A DNA stretch of 64,000 nt from contig OX637352.1 of NCBI GenBank assembly GCA_951799405.1, positions 13,898,820-13,962,819 on the forward strand. The letters run 5' to 3'. Positions 51,001-63,000 of this stretch are shown piece after piece (within the stretch, counting starts at the first letter, position 1; every line of letters begins with the position of its first letter). The position numbers were made by a program, and so were the translations under genes. The notes under the pieces were generated by a model. That model ran no database searches. It had not been told where the DNA came from and saw only the letters and a list, made by a program, of their open reading frames with translations. This DNA is from Agapetus fuscipes. Lineage: Eukaryota; Arthropoda; Insecta; Trichoptera; Glossosomatidae.

Positions 51001-54000
51001 GTGGTGCAAGAGAAAGTGTGAAAGTGAAGATTAAAAGAAGTTTGTTAAGATGGTTTGGGCATATGGAGAGAATGAATGAGGAAAGACTGACGAAGAAAGT
51101 ATATGTTGGTAGAATAGATGGATGTCGTGGTAGAGGAAGACCGAGAAAGGTATGGATGGACCAAATATCCGAAATTGCGAATGAATGGAATATCCAGAGT
51201 CATAATAAAAGAAGAGCTTGTATGAAGAAGGTTATGACTCTGGAGGAAATGAAAGAAGTATGTAAGGATAGAAAGAAATGGCGGTTGATCTGTGATGTTG
51301 GCGGCTGAGGTTTGTTAAAGTAAAATTGGTTTTATGATTTAGTTTTTATGTCCATGTATATATTGTGATTTATTGTTTTTAAAAAATGTAATTTGTCATG
51401 TATGTTCCTTGACTTATAGGTTGTTATGCGGCTGACCACCCATAATGTAAAAATTGGTTCACTTTGCCAATGTCACCTCTGTTTCAGGGAAGGACGGCAA
51501 GAGTTGCAAGGCTTATGTTCATTTGAGATTGGGTTTTTATATTGTAGGTCCACATGCGGCATGTGTTAGCGCGAAATTATACATATCTGCTTGTGGGAAT
51601 GCATTTAATATAAAACTTAAATGATATATATCTTTGCAGCTTAGATTAGATTAGATTAGAAATGGACGAGTACATTATAATGACTATTATTCACTATTTT
51701 GTTAATTCTTTCATGGTCGTAGACAAAGTATTGTATGCCACTGCACGTAATTAGCCTTTGTAACACTCGTGCTTTCTATTGTGCCATTCGGCTGCGCCTC
51801 ATGGCACAAACTATCAAAGACTATCATTACTAGGCAGTGGCATAAATAACTATTTCTTTATAGTTGTTTATAAACATAATTGGAGGATAAGCTGTGCTTA
51901 CGTTTGTGAGCAGAGCGCTGTAGCAGCGCCTCATGGTCTGCGTGCGTATGGCCTCCTCCACCTCCGCCGTCCAGGCCAGCTGGGAGCAGGTGAGGACGGC
52001 CTGCCCCGGCCACTGCAGCACCCAGGCCCGGCGCGGCCTCCTGCACAGATCGGCCAGGGCATCCAGCTGTACCAAGCGCACTGGCATATGCAAAATAAGT
52101 AACTCCACATCATGCAATAATCTATAATCTAAGTTGCAAGGATATATTCATTTAAAGCTCTCAGATGTATGCCCACAAACCAACAAGTGTAGTTCGCGCT
52201 TACAAATGCTGAATGTGTACTTACAAATAAAATCCAAACCTCAAATGAACATAAGCCCCACAACTTTTGCCGACCTTCCCTGAAACAGGGGTGACATTGG
52301 CAAAGTGAACCATTTTTTACAGTATGGGTGGTCAGCCTCATACCAACCTATAAGTCAAGGAATAATAATATCTATTTAAATAGATTTGTGGAAAGGAATG
52401 CAATCCACAAACCTATTTTGCCTAGCCAGTTGTCTTCATGCGAAAGCAGATGCTTGTGTGCATACAATGGCATCTGTTGAATCAGGGTCGAAGTTATGGT
52501 CAAGTGGGCTAGACGCAAGATTCAAACCAACGTTATTCGGTTCTAAATACCCTAGTCGAACATGCGCCTCTACCTCTCGGCCATAACACCGGCATATATT
52601 AGGATGATTTATTTGGTGAGCGCCATTTTTGGGTGAATCACACCTCAAGAGCCATTGTTAAGAAAACTGCATTGGCTTCGCCTTCCGGAGAGGGTGGTCT
52701 ACCGTGTTTGTCTGATGGTTTACAAAGCTGTAAATGTATGGCTCCTTCATATTTGTCTGACATGTTCTCACCCATTTGAGGCGCCAGACGCTAAAATCTG
52801 CGAGATATGGAGTGGCTGACTTAGTCCAGCCGTACCGTCAGCCACGCACTAATTTTGGAGACCGTGCTTTCCGGTTTGTGGGCCCAATGGAGTGGAACAG
52901 ACTACGGTGCATATCGTCGTTGTTCTGGCAATAGATCGTATGTCAAAAAATTTCGACTTCCACTTTATGATGATATTTGATAGGGAAAAAATCATTTTAT
53001 ACAACTGCAATACCTCCCGTGTCATAAACCATACTGTACTGATGATAATGTGTGACATGGGAGGTTTTGTAGCTACATAAAATGACTTTTTCTCCATCAA
53101 ATGGCATCACAAAAAGGAAATCGAAAACCCTTGACATACGACCTATTGCCAGAACAACGACGATATGCTACTTTTTCAGTTTTAACTTTCAGGTATCAAT
53201 ATATTCCCTATATTTTGAATATTCCTAGTCCGCTGAGGCTACTGAGCCAGCACTCCACCTGTGTTCTGCATGGTGTCCTCCAGCAGAGCCATCCAGCTCT
53301 CCACGCTCCCCCTGGGATAGAACTTGTTCCTCAGCGCCACCTCCTCCCCCTCTGCAGAGTGCAGCGACACAATCCTCAAGTCCTTTTCAAACGTCAACTG
53401 AAAAATTACATTACTTGATAAAGAAGAAAAACTACGCACCGTTGCATTTGGTCTTTGGAGGAAAGGCTGAGGTAAAACGAAGTGTCATCGAGACCGGTCC
53501 ATAGTTCAGTGGTAATACTTCGGACTCGTGAATGGAAGGTTGTGGGTTCCGATCCCGGTGGAGCACAAAAAATATACCATTTATATTTACAAATTTGCTC
53601 TTCACTGGGTTTAAAAATTCATAAACCTTTACCGAAGACCGATCATCAAAAGGTCCATCCAGCCTTACAACAACTGGATCTTGCTTGAGAATAAACACTT
53701 TCTACAGCGACGACCATGTAGACCAAGCTTGCAGAGGGCTCTTGAGGTGTCGCAAACGACGCAACTAAGCTGATTCACACAAAAACAGCACTCACCAAAT
53801 AAATCTATAATCTAAGTTGCACAGATATATTAACATTTAAAGCTCATATCAAATGCATGCCCACAAACAAACATGTGTAGTTTGTGCTTACAAATGCTGA
53901 ATGTGTGCTTACAAATAAAATCCAAATCTCAAATGAACATAAACCCTACAACTTTTGCTGACCTCCCCTGACACAGGGGTGACATTGGAAAAGTGAACCA

Positions 54001-57000
54001 TTTTTTACAGTATGGGTGGTCAGCCTCATACCAACCTATAAGTCAAGGAATCATTATTATTATTATGATTATCACCTTAGCGATGTTTTCAAAGCACTTG
54101 CTGAGGTGTGGCTGCACGGCCGTGGGCTCCCTCGCCCTGGCTAGGATCTCCAGCAGCTCTTCGTCAGCCAGGAAGTAGAACCTGGGGAAGCGGCTCCTCT
54201 TCAGCTCCATGTGCTGCTGCAGACCCTGCAGGGCCTCCTGCAGCAGGTGCAGGGCGCCGCGCAGGCTCTCCAGCAGCGACGGGGAGGGGAACAGCTCTAT
54301 CATCTGCAGAGGACAACGGAAATGTTCCTCGGGTGGATCTTCTATAATCTATAGTCTAAGTTACAAAGATATATTAACTTAAACATTCATATTGTTTTGC
54401 GATTTAAATTTATTTCACAATATTGGTTACAGTATACTGTTCACCCTTCACTCTATGCTTACAGGTCTTCGCGTTACAATGGTCAAAGCGACTCTGTCCC
54501 ACATAATCTTTGCTCGTATTTATATGTGCGGCAGAGAGGATCTTGCATGTTCAAGGACATGGTAGATACTTCCACTAAGATTATTTGGCACTATACCAGA
54601 GACAAATCACATAATAGAGGCTCTCGCCTCCGCTAGTGGTAAGGCGGCACAGTAACAGTCTCACCATCGGGTTTTCCAGAGCGCTGGCCATGATCCTCTT
54701 CCAGGCAAACTCCATGGAAGTGAACTTCTTGGACTCTGCGGGGAGCTCTCTCCTGATGTCCTCCGAGCCAAATATGGGCTCCAGGTACATCCACTGCCTG
54801 GAACAATAACATCATACATCTGTGAGGTGTATAATCTAAGTTGCATTTTTTTTTTTTTAAATAGAAATGTGAAGAAGAATGCAATTCAACCTATTCTGCC
54901 TGGCCAGAAACAGGTATTAATATCATCATCTTATAATTGTTTTTTTATATATTTTAATTAACCTTTTTGCTTTTGAATATTCTGGCTACCGAATACTTTT
55001 TCTAGAACATTTTTACAACTTTATTGTTTCCTGCCTTAATTGATTGACGACACTTGTGAACAAACTATGTGCACAGTCACATGTATTAGTTATTCAAGAA
55101 CAAAATAATATCACAAAGGTTCATTTCTCAGCTCATTTCACCTGCAGACTTTTGAATTCTTTAATACAGATGTCAGGGATAAGTTCACAGTTGGATGATG
55201 TCTATGATTGACAGATCGCTCCCCCAGTTCTTGTTTATCGTATACGCCAATCTTGTCAAATATGACTTTTTCACGCAGTTGTCTTATAAATCAAATTCTA
55301 CACAATCTGAGCTAAGAAAAACTGTAAAACTCGATAATGTGAGAGTTCTTTTAAATATTTTTTACATAAATTTCTTGTTTTTATAAGACACATTGGTCCA
55401 GTACACATGCAAACATTTCTCATGTAAAATTTTCTCAATGGCGTATACGATAAACAAGAACTAAGGCAGCGAGATGTGAAAGTAAAACTCTGTGTTTTTT
55501 AAATTTGTATAATTCCTCATAAAATGATTTTTCACTGTGTCACAAACTCTCAAAAGTTTAATATCGAGGGTGATCTGGCAATAAGTCCTATCTAATGTAG
55601 TGCATATAGTGGAACTTCTCGCCTGCGTTTCCCCGAAGGGGTCTTCGGGACCTATTTATTTTTATAGGTAAGGGGGCCGGCCTCACACCAACCACTTTCA
55701 GTTGAAGTGGGGTTTTCCCATCTCCCGGGGGGGGCTGGTTCTCATTTCTTGTGAAGGCTGAGTAAACCTAAGAGATCGAACCCTTGCTCTCGGCATGGAA
55801 TGCAAGCATTCTACCAATTGAGCTATCGACCTTTTTACGAGCTGATCGTCGTCGCTACAAAGCGCCAATTCTCAAGCAAGACCCAGTTGCTGTAAGGCTC
55901 GATGGACCTTTGGTGATTTTGTCCTATGTTTTATTATTACAAAACTAGAAATATTTTTCATATTTTGTCAAAATAAACAATAAACATTGTGAAAATAAAC
56001 ATTTAGGTATTTTTTTTTATAATCATGTGACTGAGACATTATTTATAGAACACATTTAAGTCTCTCCTGTAAAGTTGGCATTTTCGAGATAGGACTTATT
56101 GCCAGATCACCCTCGATATACAGGTACCTATGGTAAAACATGATGGCGCCGTTATTTACGATTTTCACTTTAAGTCAGTTTAAGCCGTGTCTATGCGTAC
56201 ACTTGCAGAATGTATTAAATGTTTGTTGAAGTTTCTCAGCGTTTCCCAACACTAATCAACGTGTTGAGAGCACATTGAGCATCCCTTACTTCTGGCACTC
56301 CATCCACAGCTGGGCCACCTCCTGCATCAGCGCCAGCTTGCCCTGCCACTCCCTGATGCGCTCCTCGTGCGCAGCTCGGAACGGCGAGAAGCTCTGCTGC
56401 TGCGCCGACAGCACCTGCTCCTCCATCAGCTGGAGAGCCTCGTCAGAGATCTTTATTATGTGGCTGCCTGGACAACAACACCAAACAAACAATTCATAAT
56501 TCCAACAGGCTTAGGGGCTGTCCATATAATATTATGTCATTTGCATTTAGGGGGGGGGGGTGGGAGTCTAGTCTGCGGATGATGGCAAATGATGTACGAG
56601 TACCAAAAGTGACGTCGTTCTTGTAAATACCAATTTCTACAAAATATACAAAATATTATGTAAGTAATATAACATTATATAACAGCACAACAAGAAAGGG
56701 TACATCAGTTGTCAAAATAATGTTTGTCAACAGCACAAGCAGTGTGAAGATAGCACTAATTCCTAGCAAATACCAGGTTTACCAACTGTGATTATCTTTC
56801 ACAGTGACAGCCATAGGTGACAGCTGTAATTAAAACAAAGCCTTTGTCTACAGAGCCAAATGTATGTAAAGCCCCTAATGGCCAAATCAGGAAGCTTGAA
56901 TGAGTGTATATAAGCCCATACAAGCCAGCAGAGAGCATCAGATTTTGATCAGACAGCCTCTGCTCTGCATTGTTAAGACTGACCTCTAAACGATCGTTGT

Positions 57001-60000
57001 GGACAACTCTGATCAAACACCTTCGGCTCTGCATTGTTAAGATTGACATCTAAACGATCGTCGCGGATAATAGGGAAGTTGCAGTGGTAGGGAAAACGGT
57101 TGAAAATAATATGGTTCTGTAGAGTACATTTCAAGGATCACAACCATATATTTTTTGTGTAGTAAAAATAAAAATATCATTGATAATTTTCAAAAATAAA
57201 ATGCGGAGAATTTTAGTCGCGTCAAAACGCAGCGCGTTCGACTTCGCGAATCTTGACGTCAAAATGACGTCAAGATTCGCCACTGGGCCCGCCAATACTT
57301 ACACTCCGAAAATGCATCGTCGTCATATCTGCCTAAATAAACAAAATGACCTTTTTTGCGGAAATCGAGAAAACGCTAATTTTAAAGAGCTTTGGTTTAA
57401 AAACTAATCAAGATATTTTTTTTTTAAAAACGCAGATGCATTTTTAAAAATGTATTCTACCATTTTATACAATGAAAAAAATATGTGATACTTCCCTATT
57501 CTGAGCACCCAAGTACACTAGCTTGACATTGTTATATATATATATAAGGATAATTTATTTTAATGTACACATAATTAAAGAGCGCCGTTTTTGTGTGTGT
57601 CCCACCTCAAGGGCCCTCTCAAATCACGGATAAGATTTCTTGTAAAGATGTGTCTTTAGTGCTCCTTTAAAGACACCAACAGTCTTTGCCTTCCTCACAT
57701 TAGGTGGCAGTCTGTTCCACTCCATTGGTCCCGCAAACCGGAAAGCACGGTCCCCAAAATTAGTGCGTGTCTGACGGTGTGGCTGAACCAAGTCCACCAC
57801 GCCATCCCCTGCAGATCTGAGCGTTTGGCGCCTCAAATCCCTCTCAACGGGTGTAAACATGTCAGCCAAATATGAAGGAGCTGTACCATTTACAGCCTTA
57901 TACACCATCAGACAAACACGGTAGACCACCCTCTCCGGAAAACGAAGCCAATGCAGTTTCCCTAACAATGGAGTAATGCGAGTAAATTTAGACATCCCGA
58001 ATATGAGTCTTGCCGCTGAATTCAGCACAGACTGAAGACGGTTGAACTGCTTTTTCGGCTGACCTATGTACAGCGTTGAGCAATAGTCAACTCGTGACAT
58101 CACAAAGGCATTCACCAGGGTCTTGACTGCTCCCGACGGTAAACATCTCCTGATCGCCTTTATCTGGCGAAGTTCAAAAAATGAGGAAGATACAGTCGAG
58201 TTCAATTGCTCTCCCATTGTGAGGTTCCGATCCAGTGTGACTCCTAGAAGTCTGACTGAGTCGGAGGGCTGAATCAGCTCTCCCCCAATGGAGAGTGGTA
58301 CTCGAGTTGTCAAAAGATGATCACGCCTGGTTGTAGCCGCCCACATCACTTCTGTCTTACCCATGTTAAGGATTAGGCCATTGCTTGTCATCCATTCACC
58401 AATCTCCGCAATGCAAGCTGCCACCCTGTTACTGAGAGTTTGTGCCATATGTGGCTGACACTGAGAGTAAATTTGCCAGTCATCTGCATATGCATGTGTA
58501 ATGAGGCCCCATTTCTCAACTATACTCTCAATGTCAGCAGTGTATAAAATAAACAGGATCGGTCCCAGTACAGACCCCTGCGGCACCCCGGAGATCAGCG
58601 AATAGGAAGGTGAGACACAGTCACAAGTACGCACTACCTGCTTGCGATCCGCCAAGTAGGAGGAGAATTAGGATTGAGTTCCAACGATTCTTGCTACCAT
58701 ATTACTCTGTGTAGTACTGTCTGTGTATAATATAATGTGCATTATAACCTAACCTTACGGACAATAAGCAATTTGAAATCGAAGCCCGCTTTAATTATTA
58801 ATTATTAAGCTCATCCATTATTACAGCAAGAGGGGGGGGGGGGGGGTCATTAGATAATGACTATAGGATGATTGTAAGGGGGGGGGGGGGTCGAAAATCG
58901 GCAAAAATCGATGACGTAATTTATGGACGGCCCCTTAGTATCTGTACCAATTATTCAGTTAGTTTCAGTTTCCGTGGTTAAAAAGCCTTGAAGGTTTAGG
59001 GACTGCCACACCACAATACTCAAGGACTCTCCGTCTTGTGCTGCTTCCCTCCATGGTCCTCTTCTTTCCAGAACTTCAACGTCACCCTCAAAATTATCTG
59101 CTCACCGCATCCTGGGATACATCCATAAGTGATCGCCTCCTGACGAATTGAGTACCACTCTCCATTAGGAGAGAGCTGATATGGTGTACTGACCTGGGCT
59201 GGATTACTCATCACCACAGTAATTCTAACCTACCGAATATCAGTAATATTTGTGTGAAGATCTGTCAATCCAAGACAGCTGATTAGTCTTCATACAAATA
59301 TTATCAATATTCGGTAGGTAAGAATTACCATGGTGATGAGACTTCCAGCCCTGCATGGTGTTTACCTGTGTCCTTGTACCCAGTGACCTCCACCTTCCTG
59401 TTAGCCCACTCCAGCTGCATGTTGTCAAGCGCCTGCTCTATGGTGTACTCGCGCGCTGCCCCTTCGCTGATCTTCTGCACAGTCTCCGCGTGCTCGGCTA
59501 ATCCCTGGGACAGGTACATCTGGAACGTCTGCTTGTCGTTCACAGTCACATTCAAACCTGTTGGTGAAAAGACATGTAGTTACATTCACGTAAAAATAAT
59601 CCAGCAAATATCATATTTGAAAATATAAATGGTATTTTTTGTGCCTCGCCGGGATTCAAGCCCACAACCTTCCATTTACGAGTCGGAAGCCCTTACCACT
59701 AGACTACGGACCAGTCAAATGATATGTTATTATAAGATAATGTTTACCAGTTTTGTTGGTGAAGTCCTCCCAGTGCCTCTGCTTCATGCCGGGACATCTG
59801 ACAGCCAAGAACAGCGGGAGCAGCGGCTTGAACTGCTCTATCTCCTCCTGGGAACCAGCAGCAGCATCATGAGCAACATTGCACCAACATTTCCACACAT
59901 GCACTTCCCATTTGTTGGATCCTTGCACACTGCTTTCATCTCCTCCACATTCATCAATCAAATCTAATGAGAAGAATCACATGGCCGTATTACTAGAGCC

Positions 60001-63000
60001 AAAAAACACTTCTAAGCTACACATCATATAGTGTAACTTATTGCCGCATTTTCTCCGAAGGGATCACATTATTTACATACAGGTAAGGGAGCCGACCTGG
60101 CGCCAATCACTTCAGTTGAAGTGGAGGTTACCCAGCTTCCAAGGGGTCTAGTACTCATTTATTGCGAATATTGTATTTAGGGTTTGAAATGAGCACGGAA
60201 ATGGGAAATCATTTCTGACACCCTCGGTGCGATTAGCACCCAAGCTCTCGGCATGGAATGCAAGCAATCTATCAACTGAGCTATCGACCAGACTCAATCT
60301 AATTAAAGAAATAATTCACTACAATAAAACAACTATGAATTATATGATAAAAAACTGGCACTTCTTCAACAATTTACTTTTACAAATGCATGAATACATG
60401 TTGCTTGCATTCACTTGTTTGGAATGCCCGCCACTACACAAGAAATCACTATACTTCACCTTTATCTTGACGGCCACTGCCTGCACTTTGGGCACATCGC
60501 TGAAGGTCTTGGTGCACTTGATGATGGTCTTCAGGAAGCTGTTCAGCGCGCCCTCCATGGAGTCCGCCTCCACCTGCAGCACGGGGTTCTCCAGCCACTT
60601 GGTGCGGTGGTCCAGGAAGTCTGTAACAGACGGCAGAGAGGTGCATTACTATTCCCTACTTCATGGAGGTCTTGATGCACTTGATGATGGTCTTCAGGAA
60701 GCTGTTCAGCGCGCCCTCCATGGAGTCCGCCTCCACCTGCAGCACAGGGTTCTCCAGCCACTTGGTGCGGTGGTCCAGGAAGTCTGGAATAAGGTTAAGC
60801 TCTAAGATAGATGAGTACAAAAATTTAATACCAAAACAATGCTTTGTCCGCCCAGCTCGATTCCACAGATGCTACATAGGGTTTCATGATAGGACGACAC
60901 AGTGACAAAACAACACATGACATAACAAAACATGACAGAACAACACATGAAAGAACATTACAATGACAGAACAACACATGACAGAACATCACGACAGTTA
61001 TTTTAGATTCAAAATCAGTTCATCCTCAAATATATTTTTCCCATAATTTCCCATTTCAAATAATTTAAATGTGACAAGTCCATAGTAAGGGTCAAGTGTG
61101 CACTAACCTGACGCTGTGACCCAGAGGTTCCTGAATGGCTCAAACTGCTTCACCAGAACATCCAGCTCTTCATACGGAGTGACGGGGATCTTCAGCAGCT
61201 TCTGCCTCCTGTTGAGCAGCTGTCCGTACGTCTGCGCTTCTTTGATCATCTTCCACGTGTGGCGAATGTTCACAGCCACTTCGTGAACCTCAAAATTTAA
61301 AAACACTTATTAAATCTTGGAAAGACAAACAAAAGGTTGCCCAGGAACTTCATTCTTCCAGGATTTGATGTCTCTTCCTATTCACAGCTCAAGAAGATGA
61401 CAAACAACAGAGACAGATGGCTGGCACAACAAGGCACTGCCTTTAGAAGATGATGATGATAAAACACTTTACAAACCTGACTACATGTAAGCCTCTAAAA
61501 CCTGAACATTACCAAGTGTGACCAACATCCTCTAAACACTTTTGGAAGGAAAATTTTCCACCGTATTTACAGCCCAATAAAGGACAGGAATATATGGCAA
61601 AGAAGATAAAATTCTGAAATATAAAGAGGGTAAAAGCCAGCAGACTGCATTGGTTAGGTCACATACCTGCTGGAACTTTGTCTAACCTTGTTGATGTCGT
61701 CCTCCATCTGCAGTTTGACACACTGGGCAGTGAAGTCTGTGATCTTCTCCATCAGGGCTTGCTCGTTCTCCTGCTGGAACTTTGAGAACTTGTCCTCTTC
61801 AGCCAACAAATACTCCAAAGTGTCAGTTATCTGAAATACCAGTGTTAACAATAGCTGAGAGACAAATCTGCAGGCGTACCACCTACATTTATGTTATAGG
61901 AAGATACAATTTGTCACAGCATTGTGAGAATTTAATTAAGTTATTTGAATGATAAAAGACTGAGAAAGAAAGTATATGTTGCATGAATATATGGTTGTAA
62001 TGATTGAGGAAGATGGAGAAGGTATGGATGGATCAATTTCTTAAAAAAGGCAAGCCATCTTGAGTGTCTTGCATAAGAAAAAGAGAAATATTATTTACGA
62101 TCTTACCATGACAGACAGTCTGTGCGGCCATGCTACAGCCTCCCAGTACAGTTTGAACTCTTCCTTTTCCAAAGGGTGAGAGAAGTGGTCCAGAACAATT
62201 TCAAAATCCTACAAAAACAAACGGAAAAGAAAGCTACATTTGTGATTAACTTTAAATTTCTTCATTTTATGTCTTGATCCCCTCTTTCATGTATGTGACA
62301 TCGGTTTTTTATCTGCCAAGGTCTTCAACTGAAAGAGGTAAGCAAAGGTCTGTGAATGGTGAGATGCTACATCTTGCCGATAGTACTCTATGGCATGGAA
62401 GGACACTTACACAGTGCCTCAAGATCAGAATCACTGCCTTCAGAATGTGGATCTACCGTCGGATGTTGAAGGTTTCCTGAATAGATTGAGTCACAAATGC
62501 TGAGGTTCTTTCCCGTATGAATACCAGAGCCAAACTCCTGATGTCCATCAAAAGGAAAAACCTGGTTTATTTCAGCCACATAATGAGAAATGAGAAGTAT
62601 TTACTCCATCATTTGGGAACGAATTGAGGGAAGACAAGCTCCAGGTCGAAGAAGAACATCTTGCTTGAAGAACCTGAGACAGTAGTTTGGCAGAAGCAAA
62701 AGATCCCTTTTTCTTGTAGCAGTTGCGAAGATGCGATGATTGCCAATCTACATTTACCTTTTGGCTTCTGAATATTCTGGCTATATGCATGCCCCCAGTA
62801 CGGTATACTCATGTATTAGTTATTCGAGAACAAAAATCACAAAGGTTTAGCACATTTCACTTGCAGACTTTTGAATTCTTGAACACAGATGTCAGGGATA
62901 AGTTCAAAGTTGGATGATTGACAGCCGCACTGTATGCAAGTTTACAGTTGAAGCCTATACGTGTCACCTGCAGTTAAAGGGTTAAAGAGGCACAGGAAAA

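Larger units (their letters stand above)
43597..51901. other. 8.3 kb intron of DNAH1, transposon-rich
   Basis: Longest intron in the window, about 29 times the median exon plus several times the usual intron here. Holds a hAT element, a 980 bp TTA-flanked element, RTE coding and 3' pieces, a SINE-alpha piece and palindromes. I see no host gene in it. Confidence 0.85.
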
